A DNA stretch of 64,000 nucleotides from Valencia hispanica. Its lineage: Eukaryota > Chordata > Actinopteri > Cyprinodontiformes > Valenciidae. Within the stretch, counting starts at the first letter, position 1. Every line of letters starts with the position of its first letter. Of the stretch, positions 11,849 to 23,900 are shown one piece after another. Under the pieces are notes generated by a model. The model had not been told where the DNA came from and ran no database searches. It saw nothing but the letters and a program-made list of their open reading frames with translations. The stretch spans positions 22,867,501 through 22,931,500 of the forward strand of contig OY747705.1 in assembly GCA_963556495.2 (NCBI GenBank), in the 5' to 3' direction. The position numbers and the translations under genes were made by a program.

Positions 11849-12717
11849 AGGGCGACCAACTGTCCTCTTTTCCCTGGACATGTCCACTTTTTATGTGCTG
11901 TCCAGAGCATCCGGGGGGGAATTCATAGATTGCTGAAAATGTCCATGTTTTCATCAATTATCAGTGGACTATATTTTAACTGACTGGTGTGATGCATGGA
12001 ATACGACAGCCTTTCTCTGATGTCACCTTCTCCGCGAGCTGCTGCATAGTACCTGGTTCTGATCAGTTTATTGACAGAACAGACAGCAGGCTGTGCGCCA
12101 AGATGTGCCATGCTGCGCAGCGTTTGGCCGTGTGGCGTCGTGTTGCGCCATGTTGCGCCATGTAACTGCTGTTTACAAGAAGTCAAAGCATAAGCTTTAC
12201 GCACAAACTGCAAAAGATATACCATCTGGTCGCAACAAATGGTGGCGGAGTGTATCATTCACATAGCTGGCAAATGTGTTTCTGTGTGTGACAAAAGTGG
12301 CAAAGATCATATAGGTTCACATGGACACATAAACTATAATGCTGTGCAAAGTGAGAGTTCATCTATAAATTGACTGAGGAGGATCAGGATGAAAAACTAA
12401 ACACTGAGGGTATACACCCTTTTATTGTCTTTTTGAAACTGGTGCTTAGTTTTATTACATAGAAAAGAAAATACTTGTAATATTTTTTTGTTTCATTTTT
12501 GTCCAGTATGATGTAAAAACCAACTATTATCGTTACTGGTAAATTTTCTAATTCAGAAGAGTAATTATTTCTATTATTTATTTCCAGAGATTTTGAAATA
12601 ATGTTTCTACTTAAGAAAGCCTTTTTAAAGTTTTTTTTTTAAACTATTCTTTCTAACCATGGAGAGAATGCACTGGCCAAGTGTTTTCTATTTTGGAAAT
12701 CAAAATATAGTCACCCT
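11849..12717. mobile_element. Possible MITE or hAT-like element with AGGGYGACC ends
   Basis: The left end agggcgaccaactgtcctc (11849) and the inverted right end tcaccct (12711-12717) resemble each other and the better-preserved MITE at 15481-15602. No matching target duplication is visible, and a tandem copy of the right end follows at 12727-12733. The interior has a CpG-rich patch at 12090-12170 with repeated ttgcgccat words. The boundaries are uncertain. Confidence 0.4.
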
Positions 12718-15129
12718 CACAACAAGTCACCCTCACAACAACAAAAACTAGAAAGTATATAGATCCAAAAAGGCAATCTTCCTCAAGAAAACAGAGGAAA
12801 TAACGTCCAAAAAACCAAAACTCAATATTTGGCCAACAGAGCCAGAGCAGCGCAATTCTAAAATATCTATACTGAAAAAGTTATACTGTCATCTTCTCCC
12901 TTGATATTGAATTGATCTAAAACAACTCAGTTTATGACCTGTGTGTAGATATTGCTTTCTGCTTTTTTAGGTGGCTTATCATCTGTTTTTAGAGAAGCAC
13001 ATCTTACCTCCTGAATTGCTGCCACTGTAACTAGATTATTTAAAGAGTTTGTGATTATAATAATGTTCTTTGGATGCTCTTGTGTTACCTTATAACAGAG
13101 TAGAACAAGAGAAATGTACAATACTCTGCAAAAATGCATGTTTACTTTAATTCTTTTTTACGTGCAGCTTTGCTTTAAATTTCTGAGCAAGTACCACGAA
13201 AGTGTACTATTTTTACCAGTTTTGAAACTAACATTCAAAAACCTTGTTATACTTTGATCCACAGTAACAGGCCCAGCATTAGCTGAGGAACACAAAATGA
13301 GCAATGGACCACATGTCACCATGAGTGACTTCAAGCAATGTTTTCTTTTTGGTTTGTAAAGTTGAATCTCATTTTCAGGATCTTAGCAAAGATAATGGCT
13401 GGAAAACTGACAGTGCAGACTTATGAAGGACTCCGTTCAGAACAGGAACTTAATGTAGCTCTATGCTCCCACTTTAATTCAATTAGCCTGTGTCAATCAC
13501 TGCCTAGGTATCAAACCACCTCAGACTAATATTTACAGAGGGGCTCTAATATCAATACACAGTTGAAGGTAGAACCCCCGCCCCCCTGCAATTATATAAC
13601 CACATATGGCTGCAGCAGTGAATCACAACGTTTACCACCTATCTGTCGAATAGCCGCCCCGATGATTGGGCCACGCCGACTGCCAAATCTATTCTGATGG
13701 GTATAATCTTAATATTAGCCTTAGGAAAATGACTCTTGTCTTGACTAGGCAAGGCAAGCCTAAGTAAAAAGAGTCAAAATAAGTAATTTGAGCCAGAGTA
13801 AACACATTTAACCAGGAGGTCAGAGGCTGCCACACAAGAGGCAGGTTAAGTTTGGTAATTTTCTCAAAATGTTTAATGTCCTGCAAAATCTTTTGGGAAA
13901 AACAAGTGCAGGGGCTGATGTTGACTTTGGCAGCAGGCCGAATACCTAAGGCTTTACAACATGTAAATCAAAAGCTCCATCGGGCAAATGTAAGTAGACA
14001 TTTAATGCAGGTCCCTTGCTTTTTGACTCCGCAACTCCCCCACCATCAATGCTGTGTGATCATGAGATAAGAATGGCGTAACGTGTATTCTGGGTTAAAT
14101 ATCTTGATTTGACTAAATCTGGTAATGTGGAAATTGCTGCTTTCTTGTTAGCACATCTGAAATCTGTGCATGATAAAAAAAAAAAAAAAAACAGACACAA
14201 AGATCCATGCAAACATGTTAGGTTACCTACTTGGGGATTTAGGTTAAACATATGTAAGGATAAAACAAACACGATCGTGATCACATGTTCCTCATCAAGA
14301 AACCCAAAACAACAGTACCCACGTCTTAAATCCAATATGTTACCCCTCCTGTGTAACTCAGTCTCCCCTTACTCAGGTCCTTTTCACTTTCCTCATGCTG
14401 GTAATTGTGCATGCTGTTGAGAAAAGAGCTGGAGAAACCACAAAGTAATTTTGACAGCGTTTTCCTCCTACTTTTAAGGCTTGAAACAACACACGACCTT
14501 CCAGATGCTTCCAGGCTGTCCCAACTTTTACGCCATGCCTGTCTTACCGCGATGTTTGTGCTGGATGCCAAGCGGTCTGCTGCAGCTCACGAGCACAAGC
14601 AGTCGCGGATGTTTCCTGGACTACTACTACATGTAAACTCACCTCCCACATGCAACTACACACATGTATAGTAAGTGTGAAGGTGTGCAAAAGTTTCGAA
14701 AGCAAGAAGATTATCAAACCCCGGACATTCAAAGTGGATCTCTTAAGCTAAAGAAACAACAATTATGTGAAACAATCTCTTTTGCAACATATTTTACGAA
14801 TCTCTAACCAACCCAGCATATCCCAATATTTTAAAAGTTTAAAACAACTGTTTTCTCTCTCTGGTTTAATGCTCCTTTCTTTGTAAGGTTCATGCTCAGC
14901 CTTCTGACAACACCCAGGCTCCATTACTCTGCTGTGCTGGCTCTCTGGGGAAATCATCAGCTCTAATAGGAAACATGCTGAGCAAAACAGGTACATGAGA
15001 AGTGAGGGTGGAGCATCCTTTTGCATCATAGTTGGACTTCTGCAGGTTTTTCGTATTATCTGTGTAATGTAAAGCAGGACAAATGATCGGATTCAAGGTT
15101 GGAATAACAATGTCACACTTATAATTATT
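12718..15129. other. Intronic sequence, nothing recognised
   Basis: No element could be named. It contains a poly(A) tract near 14175-14190 and several short open frames without splice or similarity support. Confidence 0.5.
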
Positions 15130-16082
15130 ATTCACTTTAATAGGTACAACTTTCAAGTATTGGAAAGGGCCTCCTTTTGTCTTCAGTACTGCCTTAATTC
15201 TTTGTGGGAAAACAGGATGTGGAAAACGCTCCTCTAAGATAGTGGTTTATATTCACATGATAGCATAACACAGTTGCTGCAGATTTGTCAGCTGCACATC
15301 TTTGATGTGAATAACCCGTTCATCCACATCCCAAAGGTGCTGTATTAGATTGGTCTAAGATCTGGTTAAGGTTGAGGCCATTGAAGTACAGCGAACTCCT
15401 TGCCATGTTCAAGAAACCAGTTTGAGATAATCTGACTGTTCTGACATGCTGCATAATCCTGATGGAAATGGCCAGAAGATAGGATGACCAACCGTCCCCT
15501 TTCCCGGCCATGTCCACTTGCAAGACAACTTGCAACACAACTTGCAAGACAACACAGTCACCCCATTATCACAATAAAATATGGTCAAAACATGGTCACC
15601 CTACAGAAGATGGATTGGCTGCGGTCATAAAGAGAAGGACAAGGTCAGCAGCAATAATCAAGTGGGTTGTGGTGTTTAAACAATACTCATTAGGTACTAA
15701 TGGACACAAAAGTGTACCAAGAAACAATCCCACATGTCCTTATACCACTACCACCAGCCTAAACCAGATGGATCCATGGTCTCATGTTGTTTAAGCACTT
15801 GATGGGATCTTCTGCTGCTGTACAGTAGGTCCTTCTGCTTTAAGGTTGCATGTGTTGTGAATTCAGAGATAGTATTTTGCACACTTCAGTTGTAGCAAGT
15901 GGTTATTTGAGTCGGTGTTGCCTTCCTATCATCTCGAACAAGTCAACCCATTCTCCTCTGACATGAACAAGGCATTTCACCACATCTACATGCCTCAATG
16001 CACTGACCTGTAATTGGCTGAGTCCCTAGTTATGTTTATGAGCAACTGAACAGGTGTACCTAATAAAGTGGCACGAGAGTGT
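15130..16082. mobile_element. Fish DNA transposon with TAGGTACA-type ends, hosting a MITE
   Basis: The left end has actttaataggtacaac and the right end the inverted form gtgtacctaataaagtggc, a terminal sequence very common in fish genomes. Known interior words of the family (gacctgtaattggctga, aacaaggcatttcaccac) are present near the right end. The frames are decayed. A 122-bp MITE is inserted at 15481-15602. The superfamily is not assigned here; outer boundaries are accurate to about 10-20 bp. Confidence 0.7.
15481..15602. mobile_element. 122-bp MITE with AGGRTGACC ends
   Basis: This short element starts AGGATGACCA and ends with the near-complement GGTCACCCT. The flanks are ccagaagat (15472-15480) and acagaagat (15603-15611), a 9-bp window differing only at the first base, consistent with an 8-9 bp duplication. 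The interior contains tandem copies of an acaacttgcaag word. There is no coding capacity. It interrupts the transposon at 15130-16082. Confidence 0.75.
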
Positions 16083-16984
16083 AAAAGAATGTTTCACTGC
16101 CTTTAAAAAAACCCATCTTCATATGCTTCAATTTAAAGTTATGACAAAGACCCATCATCTTTTATGATACTAGAATAAATTGCAGAGAGCAGTGTTCCCC
16201 TGCAGTCATTTGACTGATATTGATCAATACCAGCATTATGGTCAATTAAACATGAATACCTGCAGGAGAACAGAACAATATGCACTCTTTGGCAGGATTT
16301 TTAAATTTGAGATCCCGCTGAGGAGAAAACAGGTGATACCGTCACAGTGCTGGACCGTTTACTCTCATGCAAGCGTGAACTGGGTCCGCCCCAAAACAGT
16401 GCTGGTCGTGCGTCAAAACTGACCTTGTGGTGACCAGAGCTACCCCTCTTCCCATGAGGGGTGTTCTTAGAAATTATGCACTCTGTTTTCAGAAAGAAAG
16501 CCAAATGGTTATCCCAGCAGAACCACGAGGCTTTGGCCTAACATGATCCAAGAGGGTTTGGCCTGGATTCAAAATGATGAATGTATGAAAATCAAATGAA
16601 GCAGAAGGTGAAAAGTGTAGTGAAGTTATTTGCTGACAGAACTGGGAAATGATGCAATAGTGAAGTAATAGATTGGAATCCCAAAAGGATACACACAGTG
16701 GACAACTGAACTAGAGGTATGCATATAAATGTTAATTTTCAGAGCTTGAAATTTAGTCTTTTTTTAAATGTATTGATTTCTGCTATTTGTGTTTGAGCCG
16801 TGGTTTCATTTAGTCCACTTTGTAATTAAATGTAGATCAGTGATGCACTTATTTGCCTGGTTATCTCTGAACATAACATTAGCCTTTTACATCCTCTTCA
16901 AGTCTACCGAGTTAGTACTAACACATTCTCAACTAGAAAGGCGCTTGGAGTTCTCAGACTTCTCCATGTGTTCCTGGTCCCACC

Positions 16985-17145
16985 GCAGACATTTAATTTC
17001 CTGAAAATTTCATCAAAATCCATCTGTAACTTTTTGAGTTATGATGCTAAATAGCTCAGTTCCCCCCATCTGTTGCTAACAAACAAACAAACAAAAAATC
17101 CCTGCTGAAAACATAACCTCCTTGATGGAAGTAATTAGTAACTCC
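16985..17145 (+). repeat. Common fish interspersed repeat (aaaacataacctccttg tail)
   Basis: This contains the words tctgtaactttttgagttatg, repeated caaacaaacaaac, and aaaacataacctccttgatgg in the order seen in a widespread fish repeat tail. It is probably the 3' part of a retroelement, but the class was not verified. No ORF. Confidence 0.5.
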
Positions 17146-17414
17146 CTTTATGTTTACAGTGGTAATTTTCTAGACTATACTTCATGCAATTAAAACTTTA
17201 GAGATGTATAAATAAGAGTTGTGTGACCATATTCAGATACTGATTTGTCTTTTAGAACTGTTTTATGAGAAGATATAAGAACTGCATTAAAAATAAAATG
17301 TTTTTAAGCCTTGCTGCTGTGAGCAGCCATCAGTTATTTATATTACGAGGAGAGGCGACGTCACACTGTGTATGAGAGTTACAATAAAACAGTGTTTTAC
17401 AACTTTAAATCAAA

Positions 17415-17618
<204 letters not shown>

Positions 17619-18426
17619 ACTCATTCAGGCTTTCTGTCTTTCAATCTGAATGAACAGTAGCTTCTTCCATCTCTGAGTTCCTTTGACTTCTTGTTTAAAA
17701 GCCTTACTGATATTGAAATCAGCCAACATTATCTTCTTCTATGTGTTTCTGTTCATCACTATTGCTTTGTTCCTCCTGTAAACGTTATGCTTGGACCACA
17801 ATGTTAGCCACTAAGCTTAAGAAAGCTTTGATAAATCGCTGTGGCAACAAAGTTATACAAAATATTTTTTGTTATGATAAGCAGGGTCTCTCTTTATAAT
17901 ATGCACTATCGTGTCCACAAAAACCGACATCAAGCAAAACAAATTCTGTTGGAAAGCCTACGTATTAGTTTCACTTTTGAACTGTAACACAAGTTTTGTT
18001 CAGTGCAGAATGCTAAATTAGCAGCAGGTGGGAGATAAGCACAACTGGAAGTAGGTCCCTAAATGAAATTATGATTTGGACTTCATAAAAACTCTGTCAA
18101 AGTAGGTTTTTGCCTTTAATTGTGTTCAAAGGTTTGACAACTTTTGATATTTTTTCAGTGTGACTTGTTTTAGCACATGGAAAGTGAGTCAGTTTTTGCC
18201 ATGTGACAGGATGCTGACGAGTTTTTGTTTGTTGTATGTTTTTCCCCTCATTATTCAGGACAAGCTAATTTTTTTAACAGATTAATATTTGCACTTCCCA
18301 CCCCGATGACACATTTATAATTCTCTAATCCCTTACAGTGACCCACATTGAGCGAGTATGACGCATTTCTACATCTACAAGCTGTTTGTTCTGCATCCAC
18401 CGGGAGGTATGTTGGGAAGGACTCAC

Positions 18427-18601
18427 CCGTCCCTTGCACCATCCATGGATGACAGATTGGATTGGTGATGAGGACTGCTGAGGTCCCGATCCAGCCGGTG
18501 CTGTCGAGAGGGCAGGTCAGTGACAGAGGCAGGGTTGGGGGTATGGGAGAGGAGCTCCACTGAGGAGCTCTGATGGGGGTTGCTGGAGCCAGCATACAGG
18601 C
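18427..18601 (-). CDS. glis1: glis1 exon: Ser/His/Pro-rich C-terminal segment
   Basis: This 175-nt exon enters in phase 1 and leaves in phase 2. It reads GLYAGSSNPHQSSS onward and ends GARDG. LPSRQHRLDRD and SSPHHQSNLSSM line up with the GLIS1 segment containing PSRHHPLD and an SHHHLS-like stretch, which is the strongest single argument for GLIS1 over GLIS3. The acceptor is gtctttcag and the donor gtgagt. No structured domain is visible; the composition suggests a disordered activation region. A minus-strand ATG ORF overlapping this place (18649-18251) is in a different frame and is not the product. Confidence 0.92.
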
Positions 18602-19869
18602 CTGAAAGACAAACAAAGCTAATTCAGTAAACGTGCCAAATAAACTCAAGGGCTCTGTGCTCAGTCTTTTCCTTTGAGCAAATTAAAAGCCATTTCATGG
18701 TAACGGGGTTTTGTTTTGACAACCTTCATCCAATCATTGTGCTTTGTAGAATAAAATGTTCTTTGTTTGTGCTGTTTGTAATTTAAGGTACATTGTTTGT
18801 GCTGCCACAGGGCCTGGTTCCGCCTTTTCTTATTATCCAAAAATCAGCTAAATTAGAACATATGTTTGAACAGTGAGCATGAAAAGCAGGACTTTTAAAA
18901 GGTTAAAAATATCCTGTATGACATAGAGAAAATGTCAAAATGTTTCATTTAAAAACACTCTGTTTTAAGGTTATTTAATTTATAGTTTTTGGCACAGTAG
19001 TGTTTTGGGGGAACCATTATTTTATACTCAGGCTGCATGGTGCCAGCTTTCCTTCTATTTCAAGAGGAAAAGTGTTGTTATGCGCAAATCATTCCACAAG
19101 CTTTAAACCGTCAATATCAAATTTCTCTTGATATTTTTCTCCAGTTAACGATTCTTGCCCAGTTTCAGAATCCCAAGGTGACATCTTAGAATCTTCTTGT
19201 TTGCTCTGGCTAGAAATTTGAAGCCCAAAGGTGTTCAGTTTAAAGGATAAAACAGAGAAGTTGGAACCATCAGATATTGGCCATTTGTACCAGTGCATAT
19301 TTTCTACAAAATATCTTTTCATTTCTCACCACTTGGTGCATACGTCTAAGATTTACACAGACAATTCTTTCTAAAATCTGCTCCACTGCTTCTAAGCTTT
19401 CAAAAACAATAATTTTTCAGCAGTTCAATTTCATCAGCTTAGAATAAGTGTTCCTCTAGTGCCCCATTTGGCCAAGAACTTCCCATTGCTGACAACAAAT
19501 CTAGTTAGCATTGAATCAACATGAGCACCTCTTTTTCTCCTTTCACTGTAAATCTACTCTGATTTCTTTCATGGCATTCAGTAGGTGAGCAATAATTGTC
19601 TGGAACAATGAAACTGCAACAAAAATAGAAGATGAAGAGAAGAGAGAAGTGCTCCTGGTTTTTGCAGTTTTTAGGGATGCATTGCACAGCACAATGTGAC
19701 AGCACAAAAGCTTGATTCATTACCACTCAAATCGAATCAGTCAAAGAACTTGAATGTTTTTCCCTTTAGAACCATCATCTGCTACCACATGGACAAATGA
19801 TTTGACAAATAATGTCTCTGATTGCCAAAGTTTGATCATTTGTTGCTTTTAGTTCACTACAGGACCCTT

Positions 19870-20910
19870 TACAGTGCAGGTTTTTCCAAGGCGTATGGAT
19901 CATCACTGAAATGGCACTACTGTGTGAGATTTATAGGCTTAAATTGTTTTAGTCGTTTCCTGTGATAACCCCATATAAAAGCAATGCATAATTGTAAAGT
20001 GGATGGAAAATTATGGATGTTTTTTTTCAAAATCTTGTGAAAGTGGCTCAAAGGTGAGTTATATTTTGTAGAACGACCAATTCCTGTAAGTACAGTTGCA
20101 AGTCTTTGGGATATGTCTCTAGCTGCTTTGCACATCTAGAGATTGAAATCTTTGCCCATTCCCTTTTGAAAAAACAACCCAAAGTCAATCTCTATAAACA
20201 GACAGCATCAGTTATTTTCAACTCTTGCCACAGATTCTCAATTATAAAAAGGTCTGTACTTTGACTAGGCCATTTGATCTCATAAATACACTTTCATCTA
20301 AATCATTATATTGTAGATCTGGCAGTATGTTTAGCTATTGTCCTGCTGGTAGGTGAACCTTGATACCAGTCTCATATTTGTGCAGCCTCCAACATATTTT
20401 ATTTCAGAATTTTCTTGTATTTAGCTTCATTCATCTGCTCATCAACTCTGATCATCTTCACTGTCCCTGCAGAAGAAAGGCATTCCCAAAGCATAATCCT
20501 GCCACTATCATGGTATTATCAGTTTGATGTATATTGTGCGCATTCGGCTGTTGTTGAATGATGTTGTCTAACAAATCTCAGCAACCCTTTACAGAACAAA
20601 TGTGTTTATAGTGAGATTATATCATACAAAAGTGGACACTATTTACTAATAAAATGTGTTTTGAAGACGATATTGCATTGCTGTTTTATATGTGTGTATC
20701 AGAGTAAAGGGACTTTAGTAAATATGGATAACAAACTATTCAGATCTTTTATTTGTTAAAATAATCAAAACCATTAACATTTTTCCATCAATTTCACAAT
20801 TATATCACTCCTTCTGTTGTTAAAACCCAAATAGAATACTTTGAAGCTTCATACTGATGCAAGTCACTTAAGCTATACAACATTTGAAGCATGTAAACCT
20901 CAACTCTGAT
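19870..20910 (-). mobile_element. Tc1-like transposon relic B
   Basis: This is the same family as relic A, with words such as tagctgctttgcacatctagagattgaaat (20120-20150) and gattctcaattataaaaagg followed by tctgtactttgactaggcca (20230-20270). Read on the minus strand these code the transposase C-terminal half. The 5' end piece tatcagagtaaaggg lies at 20698. Both ends are degraded and the centre is deleted. Confidence 0.8.
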
Positions 20911-21869
20911 GAGTCCACACAAGTTTATCAGGGAACACCATAATCCTCTATAAAGCACAGAGGGGTTTCTCGTAAGCCTTACTGCAGACATGTAAATAGG
21001 TGCAGACTCAAAATCAGCTAACAGGAAAGCACGTTTAACTCTTACTGGAACCATGACTCACTTTCTGCCCTGCAAATGTTAATGACTGGATACCTGCCAG
21101 CCTTGCCCCATTTCTTTCATGCTTCCTATTAGCCCTCAAACAAAGTTGTGTAAATTGGAGTCCTGAATCCAAACCACAAGGCTGCAACATCTTTGCTGGC
21201 ACTAAGTAGCACTTAATTTGGTGCTTGCTTATGAGGAAGCCCCTTCGAGGCCTTTAAACCTGTTAAAGCATGAGAACAAGCAGCATCAACTTAAAGATGA
21301 GAGAAGGTAAGGTAGCCAAGACTCTGTTTGACATTCAGGGAAAAGTTGATCGTTCACTGATGTCAGCGCAGATCCACCAACAATAACCGAAAACAACAGG
21401 GAGCCTGGACGAACTACAAGCAGAAAACAGGGACAGATGTGCCCATAAACAGAAGCTGCGGGGCATCTCTCTCTTGTCTCTTAGATTGCTGTAATCCATT
21501 TATTTCTCTTTCTCACTCAGTCCCCTGAGATGTGCACTTTTAAAGAGAGGCAAATCCATCAAGCAGAAAAATGACCTTGCATGCCTAAATAGACCTCCTG
21601 TTTGTAGTCTTTTACACTACATGACAAGCAGCAAGGTTAACATGACTGTAATAAAACACAAATCAAGCTAAACTATGAGGTGGCAAAACTTTCTCTTTAT
21701 GATTTAAACATTGTGTAAATGTTCGGCTTTTGCTAGGAAATATGAATATAAGTTCACGTTAAGCAACACCGTGAATGCAGGTAATGCTTAAACGAAAGCA
21801 CTGTAGTTATGTTACGGCAGGAATGTTGACATCATCGTTGATTTGCTCTAGTCACTGACTGATTTATTT

Positions 21870-22690
21870 GTAGGGTTGGAAATTAGAGTTGCTTGAAAAT
21901 ACCAATTCTTCAGCTCCCTTTTCTCTGATACCCCTAAATAAAATCTGGGTCAACAACTGCTTTCAGACGTAATCTATTTAGTAAATGGAGTCTATGATGT
22001 ATAATTTAACCTCGGAATCCATATAGCTATTCTCTGAAGGACTTTAGAGGTTTGTTAGAGAACATTAGAGAACAAACAGCATCATGAAGACAGGTCAGGG
22101 ATAAGACATGGCTGTCAAGACATAGCTGTTCACCTAAACTAATAGGCTGGATAAGGAGAGCATTAATCAGAGAAACCATCAAGACAAACATGGTAACTCT
22201 GGAGTATCTACAGAGTCCCACAGCTCAGGTGGGAGAATATGTGGACAGGACAACTATTTGACTGGTATTCAGTAAATCTGCCCTTTATGGAAGACTGGCA
22301 AAGTGGCATGAGTAACGAGAGACAAAGAAAACAAGGAACAAGGGGCTTTGGTTGGATGAGACAAAATTCAGCCTTTTGGTCAACATGCAAAACAGCATGT
22401 GTAGTGGAAAAGAGCACAGTATATAGTTAACTGAAAACACCATCCCCATTGTTAACCATGGTGGTGACAGAATCATGCTGCGGTGATGCTTTTCTTCAGT
22501 AGGGGCAAGGAAGATTGTAATTGCAGTGAACTGTTTATATATAGATTGTAACTCAAAGGACTGAATATGCATGTATGCCAAACCTTCAATACTTTTATTA
22601 ATAAATCATTGTTGAAAAGTATATTTTCTTTTGCTTTCACTTCACAATTCTACAGCTATTTGTGTTGTTTTATAAAACACAGTGAAGTCA
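21870..22690 (+). mobile_element. Tc1-like transposon relic C
   Basis: In plus orientation, the 5' part (tgatacccctaaataaaatc, then gttctctgaagg, then agaacaaacagcatcatgaag at 22068-22088) precedes remnants of the transposase. The stretch 22340-22500 contains ttggatgagacaaaattc and atggtggtgacagaatcatg. The 3' end near 22620-22690 has the family cacttcacaatt word. Most of the C-terminal half is missing. It lies in the opposite orientation to relic B. Confidence 0.8.
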
Positions 22691-23758
22691 GAACTTACTA
22701 TTGGTTGTTATGAGCCCCAGTGCCACTGTGCAGGTCAGCTGGCCACAAATATTAAATTTGCTTGGAAAAAAATGAAACCATGATCTCATTCATGGCAAAA
22801 CGTTCACAAGAATAAACAGTCAGTTGGAGAATCAAGTTTAACTCTTTGACAGGGACTGCAAATATAATTTTTTCTCCCTTTGTCCCTCATCTCACAAACT
22901 GAATGCTGTCCAATGTTTTGAATGGCTTTTCCTCCCAAAATATTCAACACTGCAAGACGGGCACTTTAAAAAAATCAGCTTCCAGTGGCTGTGGAGAAAG
23001 TGGGGATGATTGCCATTGAAGAAGCTGTATTTAATGTCAGTCAAACTTTGCACACACAACAAAAGCACAGAACAGAACAGCATATTAGTGTCTTTGTTAC
23101 TCTATTGTCCAAATCAAGATTTGGAGAACACTCAAAAATCAGTTAAAACTATGTGGATTTCACTCAAACATTGTATAAACTATCAGAAAGAAGAAAGATT
23201 GAATACAGATATAAGCAAAAACAAATGTGGAGCACAGTGGGAGAAATATAGTGCAATTCATTTTTCCCCATCTCAGACACTGATTTTTATTTTGGATTAC
23301 TATTCAACATTTATAGCATTTTCCACAGAAATGGACTGATTCTCTTACAGCTTATTGGTTGGTTTCAGATCATGCTACATGACAGTGATAGGAAACAAGT
23401 TAAAGTACAGAGACAGGGAGATGGCAACAGCTCTAGAAGCCTCAGTGGAGACTTTCTAAACTGATCTGTTATCTGTTCCCATCAGCCTCTATGGAACGCT
23501 CCAGTAAGTAAACTTTTTTTACTCAGTTCTGACAGCAGCACAAATTCAAAAAAAATGTTTGTCTAACCAGCTCTAATGTTGACATATCATCTAATTGAAA
23601 CAAGACAATAAAAGTTTTGTTAAAATTCATTTAATTAAGCATTTATTTTAACATGCTTCTTTAAAAGGCAACAAATAATCAGGGATTTGTTTCCTTGGCA
23701 TGAGTTAATGCCTTCAAAGGGAAGGTGTTACACTGAGTGTTGGATGGCTTCTGTGTAC

Positions 23759-23900
23759 CTGTGAAGATGTCTGGACAGAGTGCAGGAGAACGACCATCTT
23801 TGCCATTGTAGAACTGATGCGAGGAGGTGGAGCTTTGGAGCTGCTGCAAGGAGAGACAATCACTCAGGACATCCTGCTCCAGGTGTGGGCAGGGCCGCAG
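23759..23900 (-). CDS. glis1: glis1 exon: start of the C-terminal regulatory region
   Basis: This 142-nt exon enters in phase 0 and leaves in phase 1, encoding 47 residues plus one base. It directly follows the basic tail of finger 5. The segment DVLSDCLSLQQLQ resembles the GLIS1 block that follows the fingers (DVLTECLVLQQLH as remembered) more closely than the GLIS3 equivalent. The rest is Ser/Gln-rich and probably disordered. The acceptor ttgttag follows a pyrimidine-rich run and the donor is gtacac. The exon has no long ATG-initiated ORF and was recognised by splice sites, phase and similarity. Confidence 0.9.

Larger units (their letters stand above)
18602..23758 (-). other. glis1: glis1 intron, 5.2 kb, with two opposed Tc1-like relics
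   Basis: This intron lies between the exons at 23759-23900 and 18427-18601. It carries Tc1-like relic B (minus orientation) and relic C (plus orientation) about 1 kb apart. The remaining parts (18602-19860, 20915-21860, 22700-23750) have nothing recognised. Confidence 0.85.

Noticed and set aside
12090..12170. CpG island promoter
   Set aside because: Too short, composed of repeated ttgcgccat words within a MITE-like element.
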